A DNA stretch of 64,000 nucleotides from Onchidella celtica (taxonomy: Eukaryota; Mollusca; Gastropoda; Systellommatophora; Onchidiidae): NCBI GenBank assembly GCA_963931925.1, contig OZ007582.1, positions 22,472,224 to 22,536,223 of the forward strand, given 5' to 3'. The position numbers and the translations under genes were made by a program. Under the pieces are notes generated by a model. That model had not been told where the DNA came from, did no database searches, and saw only the letters and a list, made by a program, of their open reading frames with translations. This document shows positions 1-11,600 of the stretch, piece after piece; position 1 is the stretch's first letter, and every line of letters starts with the position of its first letter.

Positions 1-2357
1 TTATACTCTCTAACTACCCAGCAGTGCTAGTCCGCTGGCCCAATTAGTTCAGCTATCTCATTGGCCGAAACCTCCCACCATTTTAATTGTAGTAATACGT
101 CTGCACTATTCTACCAGCCAGTTAACGTGCAAAAACTTGTCTAGTCATACTTAACAATGTCAACTATCCCCACCTTGTTTCACCCCTACTCCATTACTTA
201 TTAATCACGAACATTAAAACCGACAAGCGTGAATCTAACAGTTTAACTTTACATTTATTTACTCACCAACTATAATTCGCGAGGGCCGTTCAAGGCCACC
301 AGCCAATTTCTCATGGCCCTGGTAAAACAACAACAACTCACTCTCTGCGTGAGTTTTAACAACATCCGAATCATGACATTATATATACAAAAGACTTTAT
401 AAATACAACTAATATATTTTTAAATGGAGCGACGTTGAGTCGCATATACTATAGTGCAGTTGGGGAATCGTCTTATAGACGAACCAACTACAAAAGAAGA
501 AGAAGAAGGTATCAAATAAAAGCTGAGACTTTCATGCATAACCCGCACACATTACTTTGCCTCTATCCCCGCATATGTGAACTTAACAGCGTTCTTTCGC
601 ACTCACTGAAAATGTATTTGTGAATCAGTTTTTTTAATAAAAAGTGAAATTTTTAAAAGTGTGAACGATAAATTTGTTTTATTCTTCCTTCTTATGTTGC
701 AAGAACCAATTAGGAATGATTATGTGCAAAAATTAAGTTCATTCTACTCAAACGCTTGCGAATTAGAGACATTTTTGTTAGTAGTTTTTGTGTGTGCGCA
801 GTAATGTACTGCATTCTTGTGTCTGGTTTTACATTGGCTTCCAAGACGTAGCGCACAAATCCTTACTTCTTGTACAGTAGAACGTTTTGCTAGAAAATAA
901 AAATGGAACACTCATACAAACTGCATTTAGAGTGTCCCAATAAATTTTTCTGGACATGTGGGGAGAGAAGCCAACAAGCAAAGAAGCTACGTATTTCTCA
1001 GCAGACAGGTCGACTTGGCATATAAGTCGACTCCCCAATCTGCTGTACTAAACTTGCATTTTTAAAATTTCTGGCATATAAATCAATCCCCCTCCCCCCC
1101 ATTTTACAATATAAAATACTAAAATAACATACACAAAAAAAACGCAAAAGGAACGAGTACGAGTCATGAGATTTTCTGATTATTTTTTTCCTTAGAAGTG
1201 ACCCTGCCGTAGCGGTAAAACAAACAGCAGCATTGAATGGCTTAAACCTGGTTGTTCTGGTCAGCAAATTGTGACTGCAAGTATTGTGTGACGTCATCAA
1301 TCGATAAAGACATTCTCCCGTGCTTGATGTTCAAAATGTTATCCGTTAACGCTGATTCACTCCAGGTTAGCGAAGCTAGAGAGAAAGACAGTAGTTGAGA
1401 TTAAAGGAAAAAGGGAAACGCAGCTAAAAGCCACCCGCGAAGCACATCTACACTGAGGAAACTCTCTCCCGAGACAAGGAAGAGAAAGAAGATGAAGAAA
1501 TAGACAAATTATATAGATCTAGCCTGTAACTGGTCCATTAGATCCTATTTTGAGTATTTTTCATTGTGTGTGTGTATTGAGAACAACCATCTCACAGTCT
1601 AGTGTGATAGACTCACTAAACAGATATCGATAATTCAGCTATAAATGCTGTATTTCTGAATAGAATGAAAAAACGAAACTGTTCCTGAAAGCTTACAATG
1701 TTTTTGTTACATGGCACCAAACATTTCAAAGATCTGTCGTTCAGATTTTTAAATATCACTTTTTTAAAACTTTGTTTACACTTGAAAATCTGTCGGAAGA
1801 TACACTAAATCTTTGCCTTCTCTACCAGTGTTTGTATACTATTTATCTTATTAAAATTAGATTGTGTTAAAGTTCAAAGTTTGTTTTGTCTGTTGGGATC
1901 ATTTTTTACTTGCTTCTTTGTGTTAAATGTCGTTGTTGCCAGTGTTTCGTTGCATGAAAATAACTAACACACTGTCAGCGGCCTACTGAGCTACGGCCAA
2001 AGTGACTGCATAACTTAAATCATGCGTGACCAGGCTGACTGGGTCAGAGCTGGGTGGAAACTAAGTGCGCCGCTGTGGAACAGCCGTGCTTCCGCTGCCT
2101 TGGTAAATGCATTGCTGTACATCCATCAATTGTTTTTACAGATTTCTGTTCAGAATTTGGACAATCTGCACAAGTAGGCCTCTCTGGTAATAGTTGTTTC
2201 TCAATCATGGATGACACTCTAGAACCCCATTCTCTGTGGCAGGTAGGTACACAGTGGATAATCTGAACAAAAAATCTGCAAAATCATTCATTCAGAAAAA
2301 CGTGCCTCACACCTGTGCAACAATCACAGATGAAAGCTTCACAGTAAATAAACTCAC
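1..2357. other. No gene recognised; probable CDV3 intron 2 or downstream CDV3
   Basis: This stretch lies downstream of CDV3 exon 2, which is on the minus strand. I searched the minus strand for the later CDV3 exons, such as the conserved YRPPGA-type block, and did not find them, so they probably lie beyond the left edge. Positions 1-430 are C-rich and unlike the AT-rich neighbourhood, and may be the end of a repeat I cannot classify. No recognisable protein, RNA gene or terminal inverted repeat was seen. Confidence 0.4.
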
Positions 2358-3198
2358 GCTATCTGTAATGTCTGTATACGTAGTCCTGTGTAATCTGCTT
2401 GTTTTTCTTCTTCAAAATCTTTCCACTCTTCATCCTCCTGAAAACAAAGAAGAAAAGTCAATGGATTAAACACAGTCCAATAAATATTGTTATTTTCAGT
2501 TTTAAAACCTCTTTATTTAGGCCTAGTTGTGGGCAGGTCTGGTTTCTCATGAGGTAAAAAGGACACCAGGAATGAGGTCCAACTTCACCGTTTACCACCC
2601 TGAATTTATCAGTCAGCAAAGTGCTATATTGAATGCGACTATCGGCATTTGCCATGAATCATTCATAGAGTCAATAGAGTGCAAGTTAAAATAATGTTCA
2701 AACATTTACATTTTATGTAGGCCCTAGGCCTACTTATCTATATAATAGACCAATGACTACCGTTTCATGGAAAGAGAAAGCCTACTATAAATAGCTAGAT
2801 CTAGGCCTATATTAGTATTACTCATGAATTCCAGTAGAATTTGGTTTTTGGTCTTTGTATTCCAAATTGATCCAAATAAATCCAGATGTAGATCTAGATC
2901 TAGAGATCTAGGTTTCTTTCTGAATATTAAACGATTGTAGCAGAAGGAGAATACACATTCTGAAATATGTATTAAAAAAGATAGGTTAGCCAAAGCTCTT
3001 ACAGACCTTAGGGTCTGCCAAAACGTTTACTGTGCCGCCTGTTGAGGTCTGTTTGTCCTTGTCTTTCTTCTTTTTTTCCTTTTTGGCTAGTTTGGTAGAA
3101 CCATCATCCACGTCGCTTGCAGCTGTCGTCTTAGACTTAGTTTTCTTCTTACTTTTGTCCTTTTTAGCAAAAAAGTCGTCAAGGGTTGAATCTGCCAT
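2358..3198 (-). CDS. CDV3: CDV3 homologue, first two coding exons (partial)
   Basis: Exon 1 runs 3198 down to 3007 and opens MADSTLDDFFAKKDKSKKK, the hallmark CDV3 N-terminus: an acidic LD(D/N)FFAK motif followed by a lysine-rich run. The start has A at -3 and G at +4. Donor AAG|GTCTGT ends the exon in phase 0. Exon 2 runs 2437 down to 2358 after a TTTTCAG acceptor and encodes EDEEWKDFEEEKQADYTGLR and a few more residues, matching the family's DEDEWK...DYSGLR block; it ends at GC|GTGAGT in phase 2. CDV3 is a small, charged, largely disordered cytoplasmic protein of poorly defined function; vertebrate forms are about 210-260 residues. Later exons are not in view, so this is the 5' part only. 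It is divergent from SLC49A4 with a retrotransposon between them. A downstream stronger-looking donor (GTAAGAG at 3002-2996) would break the frame and was rejected. Confidence 0.85.
2885..2912. repeat. AGATCT/CTAGAT microsatellite
   Basis: Short run of overlapping AGATCT and CTAGAT units inside CDV3 intron 1. A second run is at 3751-3771. Isolated CTAGATCT motifs recur at about 24250 and 39290, so this is a genome-wide simple-sequence habit rather than a local element. Confidence 0.6.
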
Positions 3199-4421
3199 TA
3201 TATATGTCGAACAACTACAAAACTTCTGTATATATTTTGATGGTACAAATGGATGTGAGAAAGAATTTTACACAAAATCCACTCCATGCGCAATACCAAC
3301 CCAAGGGAAGTGACTCTGACACAGGAAGCCGGTGTAACTTTCAAAGTTCGTCTAGGAATTTTGCAACGAAAATATACTTTTAACAATATTCAGATTCAGT
3401 TTTCAATGGTTCTACTATTTCAGAATAAATCAGTGTGCAAGTCTGTGAAACTGAATAAGAGATTTGTTACTTTTAAATGTGTTTAACTATTACAGGATTA
3501 CCGCCAAAAACCTTAAGCTTCTTAAAATAAATCACTGGAACAGCGGGATGTGGGCGGTGGCCTCTCAGAGTCCACCATCAAGATTCGATGATTGCATTTT
3601 ACAGACTTTGACAGTCATAATGAAGAAGATGTGACTCAAGTGCGACACTACGCTGTACGATAGCAGAATAACATTTTTTTCGTAAATTTGAAAGTCCGAA
3701 ACTCAATACATTTCACATTTTGCCGTCATCTTTCTAATGAAATGGAACGCCTAGATCTAGATCTAGATCTAATTCTGCAACTGAAAACATGCAATTAGGC
3801 TAATGATTTCAAATCAAAGTGTGAGGCACAACATGCGAGACCAGCATACAAGCCAAGTACAGGACATGTACATATATTTATGCAAAGTTTACTGTATGCT
3901 AATAGTTAGGAATGGGAAGAGAGGTCAAACTGATTTCAATGATACCACAGTTTGTTAAACAATAGAAGAGCTTATTCGCCAACATCTGCGAATAAGATTC
4001 TGTTCTTGTTTGCAGATATGGGTTTCTTGGCTTTATGATGTTTATTTTACAAGAGTTCTTTCACCATTTTAACAGGGTCTGCAGTAGGAGAGTGAGTATC
4101 ATCTTTGCCTCAGTCAAGAGACAGGAGGTTCAATTCCACTGGCGCTGTGACATGAAAGAAATTCTTTTTCCCTAGCACCGCTCAATATTAGGGATCAGTC
4201 TGTTTTATTTTCAAGAATGTGCAAAATAGATGTCATTGCTAATTTGCTCCCGATTAATTCCGTTATTTAGTTCTGTTCATTGAACGGAATATTTGCTGCT
4301 GAGAAATTATAAAAAAATGTAAATCAAATTTTAATGATATAAATTTAATGATACTTACTGTGAACTGAAAATTTCATTTTTCTCATCGTAACTTAGATCT
4401 GTTGTGTATTTACTGAAATTT
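3199..4421. other. Divergent promoter-side intergenic DNA upstream of CDV3
   Basis: Sequence upstream of the CDV3 start and left of the retrotransposon. It presumably contains the CDV3 5' UTR and promoter, but no TATA box or CpG-rich block could be assigned. It includes an AGATCT run at 3751-3771. Nothing coding is convincing. Confidence 0.4.
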
Positions 4422-4433
4422 GTATACATATTT
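4422..4433 (+). repeat. Target-site duplication, 5' copy
   Basis: GTATACATATTT occurs here and again at 7751-7762, immediately flanking the retrotransposon on both sides. It is a perfect 12-bp direct repeat and fixes both ends of the insertion. Confidence 0.85.
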
Positions 4434-7400
4434 CTGCTCCAATTGTTCATGCCTTGACGTGGAGGAGTGGCTTGCGTGTCCCAGTGATCCCAGGAGCTAA
4501 GCCAGCGGAGGCCTCGTGCCCCTGATAGCTTTAGGCAAGCTGGACAGGTCATGGGGGAAGGACCAGACAAGATTGAACAGACCGGCCCTCCAGGTTCGGG
4601 GGTTGGGCGTGGGGTTAACACCCTACCCTGAAATCCTTGTTGGGGTGACCTTACTTGGAGAAACAAAAATCGTTACGGAAACAGCAACATGGAAAAACCA
4701 ACGTTCTGGATGTGATGGACCTTCTGAGTACCTCGCGACTCGTATGAATGCAAGTAGTGAAAGCCGAAAGGAAACTGCTAGCAGGATGAAGGAGGAACTG
4801 AACACCGCCAAAACCAAGACCAGGATTGGATACTGGAATGTTAGAACAATGTATGAATCGGGTAAGTTAGCACAAGTAACATCAGAGATGAGGCGCTACA
4901 ACCTACACATCCTGGGTGTAAGTGAGAGCAGATGGACTGGATCTGGAAGGATGAAAACATCCACTGGAGAAACCGTTCTCTACTCTGGAAGAGAGGATGA
5001 CCAACATCATGAAGGAGTAGCCATCATCCTAAAGAAAGGACTGGACAAATGCTTGTTGGAGTGGAAACCAGTCAATAGCAGACTGATGAGGATGAGGATG
5101 AAAGGACGACACACAAACATCACTGTCATCCAATGTTATGCACCAACCAACGAAAACGACAACACAGACAAAGACGACTTTTATGAACAACTCCAGGGGG
5201 AAATGGACATGACGCCACGGCATGATCTCATCATTGTCATGGGAGACCTCAATGCTAAGGTAGGTAAAGATGATATAAATTATGAAAGAGTAATGGGAAA
5301 ACATGGAACTGGAACAAGGAATGACAATGGAGAAAGGCTTGTGGATTTTTGTGCCTTGAACAACTTAGTCATCGGAGGGACCCTTTTCACACACAGAGAA
5401 ATTCACAAACTCACATGGAATTCTCCAAATGGAAGAGACAAGAACCAAATAGACCATTTGATGATCAACGGTATGTGGATACGGTCCCTTCTAGATGTGA
5501 AAGTGAAAAGAGGAGCTGACGTAGCCAGCGACCACCATCTAGTGGCAGCACTTATCAAAATTAAACTGAACAAGACCGGAATCAAGACATCAAAGCAAAG
5601 ACACCTTAATATCCAGAAACTGAGAGATGCAAGTGTTAGAAATGCCTTCAACATGCAAGTCAAGAACCGATTCCAGGCTCTACGAGAGTCTGATAAGAAC
5701 AACCCTAAAGAAAGATTCAGAGTGGAAAAGAGTAACTACAGTGTACACAGAGAGCAGTGTAGCCTGCCTTGGATTTAATGAGAAAGGGAAAAGCAAGGAG
5801 TGGATCCAACAAAGAACATGGGATGTGATCGAGGAGAGGAAAGTCATGAAAAAGAAACTCCTACAAGTGAAATCGGAAAGGCTGAAAGAGAGGTACCAAC
5901 ATAGCTACACAGAGTTAAATAAGAAAGTGAAGAGACTAGTAAAGAAAGATAAACGAGAAGCCATGGAACAGCTAGCGGCAGATGCGGAGGAGGCAGCAGC
6001 AAGAGGAGAACAGGGTAAGCTCCACAAGATCACTAAGCGCATTTGTGGCAAGTATGGTGGAAGACCAAGTGTTCCAATCAAAGACAAGAATGGGAAACTA
6101 CTGACTACAGAACGAGAACAGGATGCACGCTGGACAGAGCACTTTCAGGAATTACTAAACCGGCCACCACCTGAAGATAGAATAATAATACAAGATGCTG
6201 CTGAAGACCTTGACATCAACATAGATCCACCAAAGAAAGAAGAGATAGTGGCAGCAATAAAGAGCCTAAAAAACGGCAAAGCCCCAGGAAAAGACAACTT
6301 GACTGCAGAACTGTTCAAAGCAGATCCGGTTCAGTCAGCCACCATCCTTCAGCCACTGTTCACAACTATCTGGGAAGCAGGGGCAGTACCAAAGAGCTGG
6401 AATGAAGGCAGAATAGTGAAAATACCCAAGAAAGGAGCACTCAGCGATTGCAACAACTGGCGTGGTATCACTCTCCTTTCTATACCCAGCAAAATCCTTG
6501 CCAAGATCATTGTGAAACGTATGTCAGATGCTGTGGACAAGACACTGAGAAAGGAACAGGCCGGATTCCGAAAGGGGAAAGGATGCATTGACCAGATCTT
6601 CACACTCCGAAACATCATTAGAACAGTGTTCAGAATGGCAAAGGCAGCTCTATGTGAACTTCGTTGACTTCGAAAAGGCCTTCGACAGCATTCACAGAGA
6701 GAGTATATGGCGCATTCTTCGGCACTATGGGATTCCCAGCAAGCTTGTTGAACTCATCAAAAGCTTTTACAAGAACTTCAGTTGCAGTGTCGGAAACAGT
6801 GATGCATCCTTTGAAGTGAAAACTGGTGTACGGCAAGGATGTGTGATGTCAACAATTTTGTTTAACCTTGTAATCGACTGGATTATGTGGAAAACTACAG
6901 AGGATGCACCAAGAGGCATCAGATGGACACTCTTCGACAACCTAGAGGATTTGGACTTTGCAGATGACCTTGCGCTATTGTCACATAGTCACCAACACAT
7001 GCAAGATAAGATGCAGAGACTACATAATTTTGGATGCAAAGTAGGCCTTCGGATTAGCCAGAAGAAGACAGAGATTATGACCCTAAATGTAGACACTCCA
7101 GCACCAGTGCAAGTAGATGACAAGAACCTCACCACGACGGACAAATTTAAATACCTTGGTAGCATTATCAGACCAGAGGGTGGCACAAAGGAGGACATCC
7201 AAAGTAGGCTGGGAAATGCAAGGGCTGTCTTTCAAAGTAAGAGCAACATCTGGAAATCGACACAATACGGCATCAACACCAAGACCAGACTGTACCAAAG
7301 CTGTGTCCTATCCACACTCCTGTATGGATCAGAGTGTTGGCGAATGACAGAAGGTGACCTCGCCAAGTTGTCTTCCTTCCACACCACATGTCTTCGTAGG

Positions 7401-7750
7401 ATTCTCCGCATCTTTTGGCCAAACAAGATTTCTAATCAGGAACTACTGAGGCGATGCAAGCAAGAAGAAATAGCCAACATCATCACGAAGAGACGATGGA
7501 GATGGCTTGGACACGTGCTGCGAAAGGAAGCAAATTCTATAACCAAAACAGCACTTCGGTGGACACCGGAGGGACGGCGCAAGCGAGGCAGACCCAAGGC
7601 AACCTGGCGGAGAACAATCGAGGCAGAGATGAAATCCTTCAATCACTCATGGGGAACTCTCGCAAAGATGGCCCGGGACAGACAGGGCTGGAGATCCTTT
7701 GTTGCTGCCCTAAGCACCAGTGGGTGCAACAGGAAATAGTAGTAGTAGTA
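4434..7750 (+). mobile_element. Full-length RTE-like non-LTR retrotransposon
   Basis: A 3,317-bp insertion bounded by perfect 12-bp target duplications. It has a short leader, an APE endonuclease, a reverse transcriptase, a C-terminal domain and a 3' tail of (TAG)n at about 7737-7750. The single-ORF layout, the endonuclease-RT-RWLGHVLR order and the microsatellite tail fit the RTE-like group whose endonuclease part is often annotated as craniofacial development protein 2-like; the exact clade is my inference. It is inserted between the CDV3 and SLC49A4 starts, in the SLC49A4 direction. Intact duplications argue for a fairly recent insertion although the ORF is broken. Confidence 0.85.
4516..7739 (+). 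pseudogene. RTE-like endonuclease/reverse transcriptase ORF with two frameshifts
   Basis: Frame 1 (to 5778) carries the APE endonuclease with RIGYWNVRTM, the ESRWTGSG catalytic Glu block, MGDLNAKVG and SDHHLV. Frame 2 (about 5720-6620) carries the linker and the RT start, with KNGKAPGKDN, CNNWRGITLLS and RKEQAGFRKGKG. Frame 3 (6620-7739) carries VDFEKAFDSIH, VRQGCVMS and the catalytic FADDLALLSH box, then a C-terminal region with RRWRWLGHVLR and KRGRPKATWRR. The first shift is near 5700-5720. The second is explained by one extra base near 6619-6620. All catalytic motifs are visible, so this is a young but non-autonomous copy. The N-terminal start is uncertain because the leader stays open in frame. 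Confidence 0.85.
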
Positions 7751-7762
7751 GTATACATATTT

Positions 7763-8610
7763 AAATATTTGGGGAGTTTTCTGCTTCACTTATTTGCAGG
7801 CCTATGTTTTCTTTCATTACATTTTTGTTTTTGTTTGGAAGTTTTGTTCAATTTTATTTGCTTTATCAATAGGCCTATCATGTCCCTTTGTTTGTCTTTC
7901 TCTCTCTCATACTCTTTGTGTGTGTATGTACATTTGCATGTGTAAACATTCAGCATACATTCCTTCTACAGAATGACTTGTTGCACGGAATAAAAGTAAA
8001 GGATGCTAAAGAGGGAAGGGGGAGGGGAGGCATCATGTAAGCCTATTGGACTGTATTGTATTACTGTGCCTAAATCAGTTCTTTCCAAAGTGTGAGCTAT
8101 GTTAAACTTGTAATATGAAAGTGTTGGATGCCATTACATTTCTGTGAGAAAGAAAACAAAAGAGGAGTGGGGCATAATGGGATGTCTGTTAGACCCTGTT
8201 TTTTACATCTCTGAAACATTTCCGCTCTCCAGTGCGACTTGTTTTATAGCATGAATGTAAAAGATCATATTTTCATTTGATAAAAGAAAGAAGGAGGGGG
8301 GGGGGGGGGGTAGCACAGTATAATGCTGTGACATGTTATTACTAAGCTTGTCTGAATTAATTCTGGCTGCAGTATGGCCTAAAGAAGAGCATGAAAGTAA
8401 ATGGTGCCATTTTCATTTTTCCCATAAAAGAGGGAAAGAAGGAGGGGGAGGAGGCATTCAAAGTTAATCCCTATTTATCCCACCAGTTTCATTTGTCTAA
8501 AAATTTCTTTCTCTCTCAAGGTAAATCTGATCATCGAGATGCAATAATCAGTATATTTTGATGTCACATGCCAGACCGAGTTTGATTCAGCATTTTACAA
8601 ATTTTTCATC
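7763..8610. other. SLC49A4 upstream region with purine-rich tracts
   Basis: Non-coding DNA between the retrotransposon and the SLC49A4 start. It holds several GA/G-rich runs (about 8015-8030, 8290-8311 with a G homopolymer, 8425-8450) set in weakly similar blocks that look like an old imperfect tandem repeat. The promoter must lie here or further left; no TATA box could be assigned. Confidence 0.4.
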
Positions 8611-11600
8611 ATGACTGGAGATGAGCAAGGGAGTCAGGTGTTGCTGGATCACAACAGCAGCACACAATATACTGATGTCGGTCAGGGAGTTCAGTCTAAC
8701 CTGATTCCTTCCACTGCAATTTCAGCAATGTCACATAGCTCCACTGTCAGTACAGAAGGTAAACATGATTTTGACTTATACAATAATACACAGCCGGAAT
8801 TGCATCATTGAAGGAAGAGTCTTGATATGTCCAGAGAAAAAATGTGCTCATTTTGTTGGCAAGATACAAAAACCACAGAAAATCTGTGGGGTCGCAGCAA
8901 GGCTTGAAGCAAAGTCAAAATATGGCAAAAAGAAAAAGTTGTATGTAGCAAAGCTTCTTGTAAGAAATAATACAGTAACGATACAAAGAAGGCGAAAGAA
9001 AAGAGAAGACAAACCAAACTTTCAATGAATTGATCGTTTTATTAAATCGTTTGGGTATTATTTCTTACTCAAGGCTTTGCTACATTTTAGTTTCCGGTTG
9101 TTGGAACAACTTGGGATGGTACTAAAGGAACAAATTAACATCCCAAAAATAAGTTTCTAAAATTTATATTAGAATGGAGGGACAGATAAAACATGATATG
9201 GATATAAGACAGATGTGGAGAATTGATTGCCTGTAGACCTGAAGTTGATGATTACGTTCACTTTCTCAAACATGTACCATGTAAAATAATGTCATTTCAT
9301 TTTTTGCGCAGGGAAATATTAAATTATGGATGAATTACAGGGTTAAAATGCCTGAAAACCATGCACATGCTGGACTGGTTGTTAAAATATCCATTATCGT
9401 GGAGGAAATAATAATTTCTTTATCTTACTTGTTTTTTACTGTGCTTCTCTATCATATTCTCACACAGAAACATACCATCCGCCTGTTATTTGTACAGATC
9501 TGATTATTTATCCATATTTCAAAATTTGTCTCTCCATATTGGTCCGTTCCTGAGACTTTTCTCACAACCAGTCACTATTCTCTTTGGCCAGGCCGTGTTT
9601 TTTGTTTTTGAATTGTATTTTTGTAGGGGTGGAAGGGAGTAAGTTTTTCATGTCAAACTTCACTGTATTCTTATTCCTTATAGATGAAGACAAAGTTTTT
9701 GCTGAGAAACAAGACAAAGAAAATACAGTGAAGGTGTGTGGTGACTGGGCCTCATTTTGTTAGAAATTTTCTTTCCCAAATCATAACTTAAATCTGATCT
9801 TAATAGCTTTTCCTCCCATCAGAATTTACAAAATTTTGTTAATTAGAGGCATTCCATGAGGAAATATGGATATAATTGGAGACAACATATCATCAGTGTG
9901 CTAATACATTGTATATTGGCCTAACTCCAACTTAGGCCAGAATCCAGAATTGCAGTGACCTTTCACATTCCTCATGGAGTCCAGCCCATCACTGCTATTT
10001 AAAATAAAAAGAAAAGCACCAATCCATTCTCACAATAAATTGCGTCAGTGGTGAAATTTTAGAACAACACATTTAATGACCCCTAAACCAACAGCTTTTT
10101 TTTGCTTTTCTGAAAATTTTGAAAAAATCAGATAGGTCATTTTGTTAGCACACTGATGATATTTATCATTCTGATGCTTGTGCATGTGTTTCCCTTGGGT
10201 AGAGGAATTATGCTGTACAGTCTTTTGTTCGGACTAGCCGAGGCAAGCAGCGTTGCCCGGGATAAATCTGTTTATTGGTTTCAGTTCTGCTTGACTAACA
10301 GTGGATCTGCTTCGCCTTGCCCGTTCCTTTAGGTTTATTTTGTTGTTGTTCTTCATTTGTTTATTTGTTGGTTATAGGATAAACCTTATTCCCTTGCGCA
10401 TGAATGCTTTACACACCCTGGCAGCATTTGGGGCAAAGATTGTCACGGCATGACAATAATCTGCACAATGTGTATTTAATAATGAACTCATTGGCAGGAA
10501 CTGATAATGCTGTGGGGTCATGAATTCTTGGAAAAGAAAGGATCGGGGTGAAAATATACATGTAGTGACACAAAGCAATTTCAAAAGAAAAAATATACTT
10601 CCCCATCACTTCAAGTCTCCAAATAGCAAAAAGAACCATCTGCAGATCAAAATGAAGGCATCTTTAAAATTTCACACAAATCTGAACTATGAGCGGCAGT
10701 AGGTCTTGGTAAAAATGCAGTTTTTATAACGTGTATATGGCATAGTAAGCCAACTGAGAATGTTTGTTAAAAGCACCATCAATTATGAAGATAACAGTTA
10801 CCAACTCACAGTACTCCTCCCATATCCTAAGTGTGATCCGAAATATGTAGCTCATTTTCTCAAACTTCACATTAATAGTCAGAAGTCTGAAGAGGTGCAA
10901 AATTTTAAGTTCAAAAAATGTCATTCACTGTGATTTTGACTTTGCTAAATTTTAATGCTCTTTTTTTTGTGTGTTTTTGGCAGGTTTACAAGAGAAGATG
11001 GTATGTCTTGCTTGTTTTCAGCTCATATACATTCACACAGAGCATTGTATGCAACACTTGGGGACCAATTTCTACTTCTAGCAATGAAGCTTTTGGCTGG
11101 GACAATGCTATGATTGCATGGATCAATAACTGGGGTCCTATATCTTATGTCTTGGCAGGACTTTTTTATCCCTGGCTTCTTCAGGTCAAAGGTAAAAAAT
11201 ATCAGTGTTTCCTAGTTTTCTTTCTTTCTTTCTTTTTAAAAAAAATTATTCTTCAGTGTTTCTGTTAATTTATGTCACATCGGTAATTCGCCATTCATAC
11301 TTCATCACTCTCCATTTAACCATAAAAAAGTGAGCTCTTGCTAAGTAGTGACACAAGTCACATAATTGTATTTCATCTACCATGCAACCATGGAAAACCA
11401 GTGTGACTTCAGCTGGTACCTGACACTGTTTCAAAGAGCTCAAACTGTGCATGATGAATGATCCGTGTGACGCCTGGCTTAGACTTACAAATCACATTGT
11501 GTCATAGCCACGGAACCCACCCCTTAAGTTAGTTGATGACAAGCTTATCCTGTGCAGTTCCAAATACCTCATCTAGTAATATAGTTTACAAAAGGGAACC

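Noticed and set aside
2054-2266. Open frame of 70 codons ending at a plausible CAG|GTAGGT donor
   Set aside because: No homology I recognise and no partner exon; it lies on the strand opposite CDV3.
2996-3003. Alternative CDV3 exon 1 donor (GTAAGAG)
   Set aside because: It is closer to consensus, but joining to exon 2 creates an immediate stop, whereas AAG|GTCTGT keeps the conserved frame.
5029-5702. Long minus-strand open frames across the RTE-like endonuclease
   Set aside because: They are shadows of the sense retrotransposon ORF.
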